DNA of 64,000 nt from Chondrosia reniformis (GCA_947172415.1 OX359189.1:5346501-5410500); one strand, 5' to 3'. Positions 33,886 to 45,770 are shown, counted from the first letter of the stretch. Translations and numbers: made by a program. Notes: generated by a model from the letters alone, not told the origin.

Positions 33886-34610
33886 TGTTGTGAAACCTAT
33901 CATTTTACCCTGTGGATGAGACAAGCAAAAAAGCTCTGGCCACTGGAGGTCAGCTGCACTGTGTGAAGAACACAGTGGGTAGACCAAGAGTGTCCACCAT
34001 GGCAGTTGGTTTCTCTGCTTGAACCAGTACTGACATGTGCCACGTAAGCTTAAGGCATAATAGAGAACCCTGAGAAAGCCTCTCCTTCCCTGCCAACCAT
34101 ATCACGAAGGTCATCCACAGACAAGTGAGGGTGTCGACGAACATAGATTCTTCCAGTTTGAAGAGCTCAATGTCTCATTTCGGTGTTCAGGGCAAAGTAC
34201 CTAAGCAGAGGATGTTTGGCAAACTGGCCATCATGGTACAGCAGAAGGTCTTTGAAATAATTTCCAACAGTAACTGTACGTACTCAAGTCCGAGACACAA
34301 AGTCTGTAGCATCAGTAGGGAACAGAGTGGGGAAAGCACAAGAGATATACCCCTCAGTGTTGAATTCATTGATAGCAGTTGCACTTGGTGATGGCCAAGG
34401 GACTGTTGGTGGAGCACACAGTGGCTGAATAGACTGCTTGATGGTCTGTTACTCTGTACTGCCTCGTGCTGGCATGGGTAAAAACGTGCTCTGCAGATGT
34501 GCATTGTGAGGATTAGTATCTTCCCTTGCTGGAGCTTCCTCCTCCTCTGTAAGCAGGAAAATAGTGCAAGGAGAAGGGAAAGCTCTCACGTGGAGGAAGG
34601 TGCGTTAACT
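33886..34610 (-). pseudogene. Helitron Rep/helicase N-terminal fragment
   Basis: Helitrons are rolling-circle transposons. On the minus strand the Helitron-like N domain is readable with frameshifts: INEFNTEGYISCAFPTLFPT, TVGNYFKDLLLYHDGQFAKH, YFALNTEMRH, LQTGRIYVRRHPHLSVDDLR, DMVGREGEAFSGF, then LRGTCQYWFKQ and TLGLPTVFFTQ, SAADLQWPELF. These match the conserved block that precedes the Rep catalytic motifs in metazoan Helitrons. At least three frame changes and a few stops are present. The HUH nuclease motif and helicase are not in the window. Confidence 0.8.
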
Positions 34611-34642
34611 ATATATCAGGGAGTACAGTAGTACTCCCTATG

Positions 34643-35146
34643 TAGGGATGATGCGTTTTTCGTTTTCCCCATACATTGGTATAGGAGCAAAATCCCGAAA
34701 TAGGCCGAAAATCGACAAAACAAGGCTATGTATAGCTAAATATACAATATACATACTCTTAAAGGCAAGCGAATATGTCCAACTGGCGAAATAAAAAAAT
34801 TTAAAAATTCCTTTTTCGTCTTCTTCATATTCTTCTTATTCTTCTTCGCCAGCTATAACTAAAAACTATATAAGCTTTTGGACTAATAGTTAAACGAAAC
34901 TATTGCAAATTTTCCAAGCTGTATTCTTTTGTCGAAGCGAGAACTATAACGCTATTATTGAATATGATGGTTTTCATGGCCCCAGAGTCAAGGCCTGAAT
35001 AAATTCACCATTTTAATGCCGTCATAATCAGTCGAAGATTGCGAAACCAAAATGGGTTTAAGTACAATCGAATTTCTAGCTTATGCTCCATAAAAAGTAC
35101 AGAAACTAGAGAACAATAAAAATTTTCTACAAAAATAGTGAAGATG
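34643..35146 (+). repeat. TAGGGATG-family element, copy A
   Basis: About 500 bp beginning TAGGGATGATGCGTTTTTCG, homologous in reverse to 53951-54449. Shared text includes CCGAAATAGGCCGAAAATCG, AAGGCAAGCGAATATGTCC and CTTATGCTCCATAAAAAGTA. There is no coding capacity. It joins the palindromic element starting at 35147. Confidence 0.75.
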
Positions 35147-35292
35147 TAGGGATGGCACAAAAAGCACAGAAACAAGAAAGAGATGTTACACAGTGAAGCA
35201 TTAGCTATGCATGAATCCTACAAGCAAGGGTGTTGTATGATTCATGCATATATAGCTAATGCTTCACTGTGTAACATCCTATTCTTGTTTCT
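35147..35292. repeat. Palindromic foldback element, copy A
   Basis: TAGGGATGGCAC..GAAACAAG is followed by AGATGTTACACAGTGAAGCA, a short non-palindromic loop around CTACAAGCAAGGGTGTTGTA, and the reverse arm TGCTTCACTGTGTAACATCC ending CTTGTTTC. Arms are about 55-60 bp. The right arm breaks off where copy B still continues. Confidence 0.85.
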
Positions 35293-37389
35293 AAGATAAG
35301 GAATATTTAGTGTTTTTATTTTGCGGCAGTGAAATTATGTAGGCTATTTGGGAATTTTGTAGGACATTGTTCTAGTCCCTAATCTTAGATCTTGGTTATA
35401 CCATTCCTGAAAGGTTGTGCTAAATTTTTTTGAATCGCTTTTCTTGAAATTTTGTTCAGGAATGGAGATATCACATCTTAAATTTTATCCCTCATACCCT
35501 CACATATATTATTGCAATTTTAGCATTTTATGCTTTAAATGCTTGTCAAATGGTCACTGATTAGCCAAAATGCTAACTTTTTGTGTTAGTGAAACAAGAG
35601 AAACATGTAGATTTATCTGATATCCAAATTGTGACATCATATCCAGTGGCAACGGTTGCACAATCGCTTTTGGAATTCAATTGCACAATAACATTTCAAG
35701 TGGCTTCTATATTTGAATTTTTTTACACCTTCACTGTTAAACACACCAACCCCCAGACCCACTAATGGTGTGCAGGTAGAATATGTGCAAATCGCAAGGC
35801 CTTTTGTGGTTTTAAAAGAATTTGTTTATATAACGGTGTCTCACAGTTAAATGCGTACGTTGGTTATGTGCAAGGTACGTGACTTGATCAATGATTTGTT
35901 TTGATGAATAAAATTATTAAAGTATAGAGACGTATCTCTTTTGTTTCTTGGGCGATAAGTTTTACTTTGCAACGGATGGCTTAAACAACTCGCTGATCAA
36001 TCAAATCTCCAAATCGACTGTCAAAAGAGGATATGTATTCAATGACGTCATAATTACCTTGTGACCTCAGTGTGACTTCAGCTTCAGCAACAATCTTTTA
36101 TAACTCTTAAATTGTACTCAAAACGTGCTACCAAACTTTTATGGCTTGTTAATCAACCTAAATTTTCACCGAGGTGCTTTGCGATAGCTTCTTCCGTTAC
36201 TGATATGTGCATGAATTTGTTTATCTTTCCTTTAAAAACCTCTTAAAAGGGGCACATCTCAGTGATGAAATTGAATTTTAAGAGGCACCTCGGTGAAAAG
36301 TTAGATACCTTTCTTAGAAGTCTGGTGACACCAGAATTACGAATTTTAACTTTTGTTTTCATGACCATGTTTTCGACTAAAGACTTTTTTAATGTCCAAA
36401 TGAATCGTTTTGTTTTCCATAGATAAGTGAGTTACGAGGAAAGTATCAGTCAAATATTAAAGTATATACGCTGAAATGTTATTTCTTTTTGATCTACTGA
36501 CATCTAATAGAAGTGGGGAAAATACGGGTTAATTGTGGCATCATTTTGTGGCGGCCATTTTGTTTTTGGGTGCAATTTGCACATGGTACACCTGCGTGTT
36601 TTCTTTTAGGTGTCTATAACCACCAAATGGTGGGTTATAGACACTGTTTCTCACACAAATTGATGCCATATAACTATATTTTTTATTTCTGTACATAAGA
36701 AAGGAGTGAACATGATTTTATTTTTCATTTTGTGTTGTAGAATTTATTTTTATTTTATTCAAAGAGGCACTTCTACAAGCAGGAGTGTGACAAGTGCTTC
36801 ATATGACATTCATTTGCTGAAATCACTGCATGGAAAATCTTCTAAGGACGGAAATAATTAGCTATAGAGATCACATGAGATCATAATTAATTTAGTTCTG
36901 TTGAATAAATTACTAAGGCTTTTCTAAAAGCCTTCACTTTAAAAAATTATAGCAATATTATTAAGCTGACTGTTAGCTAACCTCTTTTCCTTGACTGTCT
37001 CCTTAATGGATGCAACACATAAAGTCCAACTTGAGAGACTGTGGATGTGTGTATATATTGGTGAGAAGGTCTGGGTTAGGAAGAAACAACAAGCTTTGTT
37101 ATTATGCTCCATTGTGTCCTTGTTAGGCTTCCTGAGATCAATAACTGCATGACATGACTTAGCTTCATTCCACCATAAGAACAGGAGAGTAGTGTCCTTT
37201 AATGGACCTAAACACTGTCCCATCTCTATGCTAAAGTGAACCTCACAATGTCCATCCTTGAAAGCTGTGAAGGTAGAATAATATATTCAAGGAAAAGCTT
37301 AAAAAAACATTTACTATGTGCACACTGAAGCATCCATTCACATATACATGTCCTAATTCACCCTCAATTGTGTTCTATTCTATAGGGTT
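35293..37389. other. Non-coding DNA with small inverted repeats
   Basis: No recognised gene in 2.1 kb. A hairpin GTGTCTATAACCACC / GGTGGGTTATAGACAC lies at 36610-36645, and an inverted pair ATTTTCACCGAGGTGC / GCACCTCGGTGAAAA at 36165-36181 and 36283-36298. Confidence 0.5.
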
Positions 37390-38067
37390 CACACAGACGC
37401 CATATGACTGATCTGCGTGTTTTCACGTTTTTTCATAAACACTTCTAAAGGCAAGTTTCGTTCGAATAGAAACGATTTGCTACCTTAAACTGGTATACAG
37501 CGAAGCGCTTATTTAAATGTCAGTGAAGTCTGAAATTTGAGCGAGATTGAACAACCAATATCGAAGATGTAAAGTGTTAAAAAGGGCTGATTTTAAAACT
37601 CTCAGACACTATGCGCTAAATCTAGGAAAAAGCTAGAACTATGTTCTATACTTCATTTAAAAGGTTACAATGTATTCTAACAAAATTAAGAAGTCCGTTT
37701 CGATTCGTCCATCTGTTGAGAAGAAAACTGTGAAAATACACTTTTATTAAATTAGTAAATGCTATTTAATCTTTCATATCTTGGGAAATAAAGCTCAGAT
37801 GCCAACAGACTTCTTAATTCTTACAAAATGACACTCACTGAATCCATTGAAGCTGACTACAAGACTATGAGGATCTTCTAACTTAAACGCATAGGCAATT
37901 GTTCCTCACTTCTGCAATAGACGCCATTTCTCAACATTTACATCATATTCATTAGCAGATAAGTATATTCATGGGATGATTTATACATTTGAAACGCAAA
38001 CTGTGCAATTTTATAGTCGGATGTTATTATTGCGCAAATCCTATGTTGTGTAACTGGGATATTATAT
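37390..38067 (+). repeat. Dispersed ~670-bp repeat, copy 1
   Basis: It matches 47207-47873 almost end to end in the same orientation, from CCATATGACTGATCTGCGTG to GCGCAAATCCTA-GTTGTGTAACTGG. The identity is roughly nine bases in ten by eye. No open frame and no evident terminal repeats. Its right end abuts the piggyBac derivative exactly. Confidence 0.85.
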
Positions 38068-38069
38068 AC

Positions 38070-39144
38070 GAACCTGTCAGCAAGGTAACTTAGAACACAC
38101 TTACGTAAGAGTCTTTTGATACACTTTGATCTTGGTGTCGTAATAGGAAACTACAGGGATATGATGACATCAAATTACCGATGTAATTTCTGATACGCGG
38201 GAGTTATAAAGGAAAGTAAACAAATATTCGATTGCTAAATTCGGATTTGTAGCGACTACTTCGTCTTTGGAGAGCTTTCTAACTGTTGTCTCGTTGAATT
38301 AGACGTTTGTGACACTTTGGTAAGCTTCCTAATCATTATTTCGCTTTAATATATGGACAGAAATAATTACAACTACAACTTACTTTACAAACAAAAGCCT
38401 TGACGGAGAACCTTGTTACTTCTTGCCTTAGTTTACTAAGGCAAGGAGTATCTGGCTTGGACAACCCTCAGTCAGTCATGTTTTCCCTCCATTGGGTTTT
38501 TAGCCAGAAGCCTCGGCTTTGCCTCCTTCTGGCAGCAGCAGACAGGTGCACGTCGGGCCAAAGTTGATCGTCATAATAGGAGGGAGTACCTCCATACACC
38601 AATCCACCACTACTTTCCAGAGGTCGACAGGCAAGACTGGGACAGGACTACTTATCGTTCAGGCCCCAATCCCTCAACAGATAGATGTTTCCTCAATATC
38701 CTTACAGCCGAACAGAGAACAGTTCTCTGCATGGCTCTCATCACTTCTACTGCACCTTTTGACAGCTTTGGAATTCCCCTAAGGTCTTCCAGGAGGGTAT
38801 TCACAGTCCCCAAAGTTCCAATTATCATCGGGACCACCTTAATTCAGTAGCCCCTAAATTCAACAACTACAACTAAATATAAATAGGATTGTTTTAATGT
38901 ATATATAGATAAGTGGGCCGTTATATGTAGGAAAAGTGCCCTTACTAAAGTGAGAGCGGGTTTTCCGATGTTTTTAATTCACCATTTGGGCCCTTTTCAT
39001 ATATAACAACCATTTATTATTCTAGGCTTTCTTTCTTCAAAATTGCCTCAGCGATGGATTTAAACATATGCCCATTCGTGTCAGTTCAGTGGCAAAAATG
39101 ACAAAGTCAGGTATAGTAAAGCATATACTGACGTTTCACCTTGG
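38070..39144 (+). mobile_element. piggyBac derivative (copy B), internally deleted
   Basis: Both outer parts match copy A (17763-18100 and 19380-19636), but all coding sequence between them is gone. The join is near 38900 (GGATTGTTTTAATGTATAT...GGGCCGTTATATGTAGG). It is a non-autonomous deletion derivative that could have moved only with a transposase from elsewhere. A LINE end is inserted in it. Confidence 0.85.
38381..38864 (-). mobile_element. LINE 3' end inserted in piggyBac copy B
   Basis: Flanked by the direct repeat AACTACAACT (38371-38380 and 38865-38874), a plausible target-site duplication. Read on the minus strand it encodes the end of an RT protein (VVPMIIGTLGTVNTLLEDLR, VLCSAVRILRKHL), a motif set found at the C-terminus of a LINE group in sponges and corals. 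A 3' UTR with an AAGGCAAGAAGT/CTTGCCTTAG hairpin follows. It is strongly 5'-truncated. Confidence 0.8.
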
Positions 39145-39985
39145 TAGAAGAATATTACTATAGTCCATCAATACGTACTTTTCTTATCATGAAAGAATTA
39201 TGAGCGCTCACCGCACGAAAGTTGTCTATACACAAATCGTCTTGCTTCGAGACTACAACCGCCTAAAGGCACAGGGTTAAAAATTTCTTTCATGTGCATT
39301 TTTCCAGCAAAAGCTTACAGCGGTTACCGGTCACGCGCCCTTGCCGGAAGTGGCGGTTAATCGGCTAAGGAACTGGTACTTCCTAATGATGGTTATAACT
39401 AAGTTGTCGCGAAATATGCTCATACTAGGGACTCTTTTTCCTGCATGCATAAATAGCCACTTCTGTAAAATGGCTGCATTGGTGAGGCTAGAGAGATTGC
39501 AACAAAGATATGGTCAAAATTACTGGGGAAAGGGTCAATCGCGGCCCTGGGTATGGACTGGAAGTCCCTTGTGTTCATTGTCTGTATGCGCCACAAAAGT
39601 ATATTCAACGGCTTGAAGGAATGCTGTCAAGACTCAGAGAAAGATCACTCTGTCTAGAATCATTTGACTGAAGCTCACACTTATTTATACTGTCCGTATT
39701 ATGGAGTATATTTTATATAATAATAAATACGTTGGGACCAATTTATGTGTCCGCAATAAGGAATAGAGAGGTGTCCGTATTTGGGAGAGGGTGCCATTGT
39801 ATTGCGGTTAATGGCTTTTCAATTGGGACCGCAACAATGCATCCGCACTAGCGAGGTGTCAACTATCAGGAGGTGTCCGTTAAGGGAGGTTCCACTGTAT
39901 ATGTATTTTGGCATGGAAGCATAGATATTCATACAAATGTATGAATTGCTAGAATAACAAATTCATTTAACTCATTGGCTTAATT
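39145..39985. other. Non-coding DNA with a pogo-like terminal fragment
   Basis: About 39740-39900 has the repetitive 'GAGGTGTCCGTATT', 'ATTGGGACCGCAACA', 'GAGGTGTCCGTTAAGGGAGG' and 'TTCCACTGTAT' text. This is typical of ends of Tigger/pogo elements and ends at TGTAT. The rest, including the open frame at 39341-39616, is not recognised. Confidence 0.45.
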
Positions 39986-39989
39986 CTCT

Positions 39990-41085
39990 ACATACGTACC
40001 TGTGAGCTTAGTTTATTCCATGCTTGCCTGTAGCTTCTTAGTGAGTTGATGCTAAGAATGAGCAGTACACCAATAAATCTGAAGATGTCCTCTTTAGACA
40101 AAGCGGAGGCTTTGAAACACTTATAGAAAGCTTGCTTGGTTGCCTTCAGCGTAACGATTAGTTGCTTCTACCAAGTGTTCCGCGATTTCATCAGTTATAT
40201 AAAGGCGTAAAAGACCTAGCTCAGATTGGATATTCTCAGGTATATGAGGTCCTACTTCCCTGATAGGCAAAAATTCTAAAGGGCTGGGAGTATATAGCAG
40301 TGTCTACAGGCCTGCCAACTCTCCCGGATTTTCCGTGAGTCTCACGGTTTCAGTCGAAATCTCACTCTCTCACGGTGTAGGTACTCAAACTCACGGATTT
40401 TGGGTACTCAAGCAGCCACAGATTTTTTCTGCATGTTAAAAAGTGTAGTCTATCCCCATTCCGTGGATTAGCTGCGACTGTAAGTATGATGCAATCTCTA
40501 GATGACGTCAACCTTGCATATTGCACAATATATGCAGGTTAAGTACAGGCACTTAGCCATATAAACATATACAAAATAATGTATATTGCTGGCTGGAAAT
40601 GCAAATGTATGGCTGACGAGGCAAATTTAATTATCTTATTATTGGCTTCCTATGGCCTACTGGGTCTCAAGGTTTTTGGAAAATTCAGGTTGGCAGGCCT
40701 GTGTCTACTTCATCAATAGGTTTAACAAGTGAAGGTATTAATTCTTTGTAGCTGCTTCTTCTACCTCTACCTACACTTTGATGCCCTACTCCTCTACTGA
40801 CTCCTTTTGTACTACCCCTTCCTGTAAGACCCCTGGTACCTCTGCCTTTAAATGCTCTTCCCCTTCCTAATTGACCATTACCTCTTCTATTTTGCCTTCC
40901 AACTCTAGGTGAATTATTAGATTCTTCTTCTGAATCACTGAAATAGTCAGATTCACTTCCACTGCTTTCAGAGATCGAAGGTGATTCAGGTAGACTTTTG
41001 CTCCCTTCGATATCCAGGGATTGTAGTTAAAGTAGAGTAAGACATCTTCTGATAAAATCTGTGTGCTCCGGGTGGCCATTTTTTT
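39990..41085 (-). pseudogene. piggyBac transposase N-terminal half, different family
   Basis: Minus strand from an ATG at 41079: MATRSTQILSEDVLLYFNYN, then (with a shift) an acidic stretch SESSGSESDYFSDSEEESNN, and an Arg/Gly-rich stretch with RGNGQLGRGRAFKGRG and GHQSVGRGRRSS. After an inserted MITE, LYTPSPLEFLPIREVGPHIP and LLRLYITDEIAEHLVEATNR follow; the last is the characteristic start of the piggyBac catalytic region. Then a shift leads to SKEDIFRFIGVLLILSINSL. The catalytic residues would lie further left and are missing. It is unrelated at the DNA level to copies A and B. Confidence 0.72.
40308..40700. mobile_element. hAT-like MITE with 8-bp target duplication
   Basis: Ends AGGCCTGCCAAC and GTTGGCAGGCCT are perfect inverted repeats. 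They are flanked by identical GTGTCTAC at 40300-40307 and 40701-40708. An 8-bp duplication and this end sequence fit hAT elements. The 393-bp interior is non-coding. It interrupts the piggyBac frame. Confidence 0.9.
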
Positions 41086-41940
41086 ATTGTGTAATACGGA
41101 AAAATCGGAATTTTACAGAGAATGTCGGCTGTAAACACGTTGTCTCATTTATCACCCCATAGAACCCTATCAATTCGTTTTAAGTACGGTATTACCCCTC
41201 TAATGGAATCGCCATTTTCTCAGCCACAATTTGATACCACGAAAAGCCAGGTTAGCCTATCAAGTCCCTCTAAAAATATTAATTTTTTTTTATCTAAATT
41301 GATACCGTGCGAGGGTTAAATGCTGTTGCATGTCGATAAAGGAAGACGTTCTCATTCTATCTTCAGATGCAAGTCGTTTTTTCTTCTAGAAACGCTTTCT
41401 ACAATTTTCTAAAAATTTTAAAAGTTAAAATTCTCTGGTTTGTTCCCTTCTTAGAGGTTATATGAATATAGAGTATCAAGCTAGGTGTTATATAAACTTA
41501 GCGGTTATGATGTATGTTATTACTTAGGCAAACTTGTCCATTATTCTTAATTTTTGAATGGCTTAATCTTCATTCTTCCTGTGGGACTTGTATTCCTTGA
41601 CCTTAATATCAGCACCTCTTCCACTTTTCTCGCCCTTAATGTAGGTACAGTTGTAGTTTCGGCATTTTCGGAAATACTTTCAAATGAAGTCCAAAGAGTC
41701 AGAGTCCAAATCACAGTGTCTTTAAGCCCTGTGAATGCATAGTCACAGTGCCCTCTGGCAAATTTCTTTGCTTTAGCCTAGCAGCGCTAAATTGGATTGA
41801 GCTCAGGATGGAACTACGTATCAGAGGTAAGTTCAGCTCACCTCAACTCAATCAGTATATTTACATGATAGCCTCTAAGTAAGATATTATATTATATATT
41901 CCATGCTTACCTTGGGATTGAAAAGGCATCTGTGATTTTT
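41086..41940. other. Non-coding DNA
   Basis: Open stretches at 41122-41319 and 41554-41742 have no recognisable product. Nothing else was seen. Confidence 0.45.
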
Positions 41941-41944
41941 TGCC

Positions 41945-42350
41945 TCTAAATAAGTTTGAAAACTACTTTTTCAAATTTAAAGTCTGGATATTCCTGGAGC
42001 TTCTTCACCATTTCACACTTATTTAAATTATCTGTATAGACAGCACGCTCCCTTAGGACAATCATCCTGGAAAACCATTGGCTGGGGATTTCCATCTAAC
42101 AGCTTTCAAGGGTGCATCTTTGGTTGTTTCCCACCAGGCTTTACCTTAATTTTATTGGCCACCAGTGCATCTTCTGAAAATGTTAGATGCCTGCTGCTAA
42201 GAACAAATATCCATACCTGCTCATACAGGTTGGCTGGGTATTTGAACTCAGCAATGCATACAGGTTTTCGGACATTTTTTAGAAATTTCTCTCCATCTCT
42301 CTGAAATTCTAAAATTTCCCTTAGAACAATAGCTTTTGTGTTTTATTGAG
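41945..42350 (-). pseudogene. DDE transposase, unnamed family, copy 1 (C-terminal part)
   Basis: Minus strand: REILEFQRDGEKFLKNV, AEFKYPANLYEQVWIFVLSS (canonical V-W-I-F-D-H-S-S; the Asp is replaced by Val here), FSEDALVANKIKVKPGGKQP, a stop, then QPMVFQDDCPKG and DNLNKCEMVKKLQEYPDFKF. The same domain occurs at 44650-45770 and 48650-49310. It lacks the catalytic Asp and has stops. Confidence 0.75.
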
Positions 42351-42509
42351 ATACGTGCTCTGTTATTACGAGTGACTAAGAATACTTGGTACTGTTCATG
42401 AAAGTGTTTTGGCGATTGAGGGAATTCCGTAAGCGATAAACTGTTATAAATGGAGGTCTTGCCGAGATCAAACAGTCTAGAATTTGTAACAACCTTCCCA
42501 TTGAATTCA

Positions 42510-44325
42510 CGTTAGGTCACTGCCCAAGTGGTACAAGCACTTGCCGAGAAACTGGGACTGCCGACAAGCGACACCTGAGAGGACACGTTGCAGATCGTAA
42601 TTGGAAAGTTGCAAGACGACAGGAAAGTGCCTAGCAATGTTCAAGTCATGATCCATGATGTCCACATCCCGTTGCAAGACAACGAAGGACCATTTTTGGA
42701 AACGGAATTCGTCGCAACTCAGGACAAAGAGCTGCAAGGTGAAGCCGAAGCAATATCACTCGCCGGATCGGAGACGGATGGCACTGTGGAGCAGCTGCGA
42801 GAGGAACTGACAAGAAGCTCAGAGGAAAGGATGGCCCTAGAGGCAACAGTTGCCCATCATGACAGGGAAATCCAGCTGCAAAAAGACCGGTACAAGCAGC
42901 TGTTGTCCAAAAACTGCTTGCCGCTGAGCACAGTAGAGGACAAAGAGGAGGAGATCTGCTGGCTGAAGGAAAAGATTTCTCTACCGGAAGAAACCCCTGG
43001 CCGAACAGAAGTGGGGTACCTTAACAGGTACACGGGCATCTCAATCTCAAGACTGGTCCACTAGTTGATCCCTTCTCTGGAGGTCATCCTGATCTATCCT
43101 TTGAAGATTGGTTGCCGTCACTGGAAAGGGCAGCCACTTGGAATGGGTGGACTAATGATGAAATGCTCCTACAGCTGGCAGGCTACTTGAGAGGGAAGGC
43201 CAGGCAAGAGTGGAACCTCATGGAGGAGGGGGAGCATCAGAACTTTGCAGACCCTGAAGTACAGGCTTGACCCAGGCAATAGGACACTAGCTGCCCAAGA
43301 CTTCAGGCATGTATGCCATAAGGAGGTAGAGGCTGTCTCAGATTTCATTTGTCGCCTAGAGAAGACATTCCAGGTTGCCTATGGGAAGGACTACATGTCC
43401 ATGGAAACCAGGCACATGCTGGTCTATGGACAGCTGCAGGAAGGCCTGAAGGACAGCTTGATGAGAAGTCCAGCAGTGTCTGGAGCCATAGGTTACCCCC
43501 AGCTTTGCCTAGCGGCCAAGAGTGAGAAACAGCATCTAACTGAACTGGCCAGGAGGTAGCAGTATCGACGACCCACCAAGGTGAGCCTCCAGAACCTTTG
43601 GCACCAGGTAAATCCAATGTGCCCAAGAGCCCAGGCAATGAGACCAGTCACCAAGGACCGGTCCCTCCAGGACACCAACCAGGAAGGAGATGCTACACCT
43701 GTGGGAGCACCGTCCATCTGGGATGAGAATGTCGTGGTGGGCAAGTGGAAAGTACAGGCAGAGTGGATGGCCGCGGTAGGGGAGCGAGGACGAAGGAAGT
43801 CCTTTCCTCTTCCCCTCCCCTGGAACCATAGGTGGTGGCTACGGCAGAGGAGACCCCAGAGGATCTCTTGACATATCTACATTCAGACTCCAGCAGTGAG
43901 GCAGTCCGGATCATTCTCTTCTTTGGCGTACCCGAAGCCCTCCTCTCTGATCGAGGTGCCAATATGCTGTCACATCTCATGAATAACATCTGTACTTTAC
44001 TGGGAATCAAGAAGCTTAACACCACAACCTATGATCCGCAATGCGATGGGATGGTAGAATGCTTTAACTGCACCCTCAAGTCCATGCTGAGGAAAAATGC
44101 TGCTGAGTTTGGAGTCCAGTGGGACAGATACCTTCATGGGGTATTGTGGGTGTACCAGAACAGTCCCCACGAGTCCACTGGGGAAAAGCCCTCTTTTCTT
44201 TTGCTTGGGATGGATTGCTGCACCTCAACTGAAGCTGCCTTCCTTCCCCCCTTTTCAGGTGACCCAGGTAACCAGTCTGAGTTCCGGGAGACACTGATTT
44301 TAAATTTAGCCAGTGCTATAGTGTG
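42510..44325 (+). mobile_element. Ty3/Gypsy element 4, internally deleted
   Basis: It has an N-terminal coiled coil (42588-43060; GTVEQLREELTRSSEERMAL), the gag capsid region (FEDWLPSLERAATW near 43100, LLQLAGYLRGKARQEWNLM, LAAQDFRHVCHKEVEAVSDF), a zinc knuckle (CYTCGSTVHLG near 43691), then directly the integrase core. The core gives FFGVPEALLSDRGANMLSH near 43920 and TTYDPQCDGMVECFN near 44030, with the catalytic Glu retained. Protease, RT, RNase H and the first half of integrase are deleted at about 43890. The sequence is close to element 2. No LTR was found. Confidence 0.85.
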
Positions 44326-44649
44326 AATCAGCATAAACTTCCCCTAGGAAATGACCTACCTTGGCCTTCCTGTTTGAAACTTTAAAAACTCAGCTAGGTG
44401 TTAAAATGTCTGAAAAATCAATTTTCGAGGTTTTCGTATCGGTAAGAGGCTTCTCTGATGAGTTATGAAATTAGCCAATGAAATCTATTCCCCACAATTA
44501 TGATTTATGACAGTAGGACGCATTCCGAGACGATTACTAAATTTTACTAAAATTATACGGGCAGTTGCCTATTCTAGTGCGAAAATTGCGTAAGTTCTTT
44601 TCTATTTTTTTAGTGCTTTTAAATCATGAACAATGAGTTCAAATGGCTT

Positions 44650-45770
44650 TAAAATGACTTGGACAAAGAAACGTAGCAAGGGTGATTGAGCAGCTGTCGC
44701 AAGACAGACAAAAAAGCCCAATTGATGTCCAGAAAGCTTACCTACATCTGACGCTTTGATCGCCAAACTTCCAGCTCTTTCTGAGTGCCCTGAATATGAA
44801 TTTCTTCAGGCTTCCGAAGCTGAAGAGGCCGCTGAAGTAAGGAGAGACTTCAATCAAGAGGATGCAATCGATTGCTATCAAGCTTGGATTGAAACTCTGG
44901 ACAGTTAAGACAGGAAGATTCTCTCTGTGATGATAATTGATTTTTTGCTAAAGAAAGGCTTTTGCAGGCTTTTGAAGCAGGCTATCAGTTATAACAATCA
45001 ATCAATTAGACAATGGAGAGGTGATTTTTACAGCAAGGGTGGCGAATTCAGTCCGTATCGCAGAGGTTGCTATCCTAGGTATCAAGTACTGGAAGATGAG
45101 CAGGCAAGAAAGAAGGTATTTACCTACCTAAGATTAAATGTCAGCAAGAAGGGACAGCATTTTACAGCAACCAAGTTCATGGCTTATGTGAACAACAATC
45201 TACTCACCCAATTGATGCATCTTCCTCAGCACTACCCAAATTCCATCAGTTTACCTACTGCTAGGAGGTGGATGCACCAATTGGGTTTTTCCCCTACTTC
45301 TTCCAAGAAAGGCACCTATTTTGATGGGCACGAGAGGGAGGACGTCAAGGAGTTCAGGAAGATATTTTTAAGAAAGTTAGAAATACTGGGAGCCACCCAT
45401 ATGCCACCTCCACTTTGTGAAGATCCTGCTACAGCATTCCCTACCGGTAACTCTGTCTGATTCTGTCTGAAGTCTGATTCAGATCAGAGAAGAAGTTAGT
45501 TCTCATATACCACGACGAAAGTATATTCTACTCCAATGAAGACCCTGGTTGGAGATGGCCGAAACAGGACTGCCTCAGCTTACCAGCCAAAGGAAAGGGA
45601 AGAGGTATAATGGTCTCAGACTTTGTAGAAGAACATGATGGTTTTTTACAGCTATCCCATGAAGCCTGGGCAGGTGCAAAAGAGAGTACTGGAGACAGCA
45701 ATTTCCCGAAGATGGCCCGTCAACTATTCAAGTATGGTGCTGAATCAGAGGGTTATTGGACAAAACAAGT
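44650..45770 (+). pseudogene. DDE transposase, unnamed family, copy 2
   Basis: The most complete copy. From about 44750: LIAKLPALSECPEYEFLQAS and EAEEAAEVRRDFNQEDAIDC, a stop, then a helix-turn-helix-like region (IRQWRGDFYSKGGEFSPYRR), SLPTARRWMHQLGFSPTSSK, and KGTYFDGHEREDVKEFRKIF. After a short shift comes KKLVLIYHDESIFYSNEDPG, in which H-D-E-S carries the first catalytic Asp, then KGKGRGIMVSDFVEEHDGFL and YGAESEGYWTKQ. At 45765 it is cut by the foldback-head repeat, so the second catalytic Asp and the rest are missing. The family is widespread in sponges and in fungi, but I cannot give it an accepted name. Confidence 0.8.

Noticed and set aside
34187-34504. 105-codon minus-strand frame as a separate gene
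   Set aside because: The neighbouring frames on the same strand read as a Helitron N-terminal domain; this frame is a shifted reading of it.
38519-38782. 87-codon plus-strand frame
   Set aside because: Antisense to the LINE 3' end, which has a clear RT-type protein signature on the minus strand.
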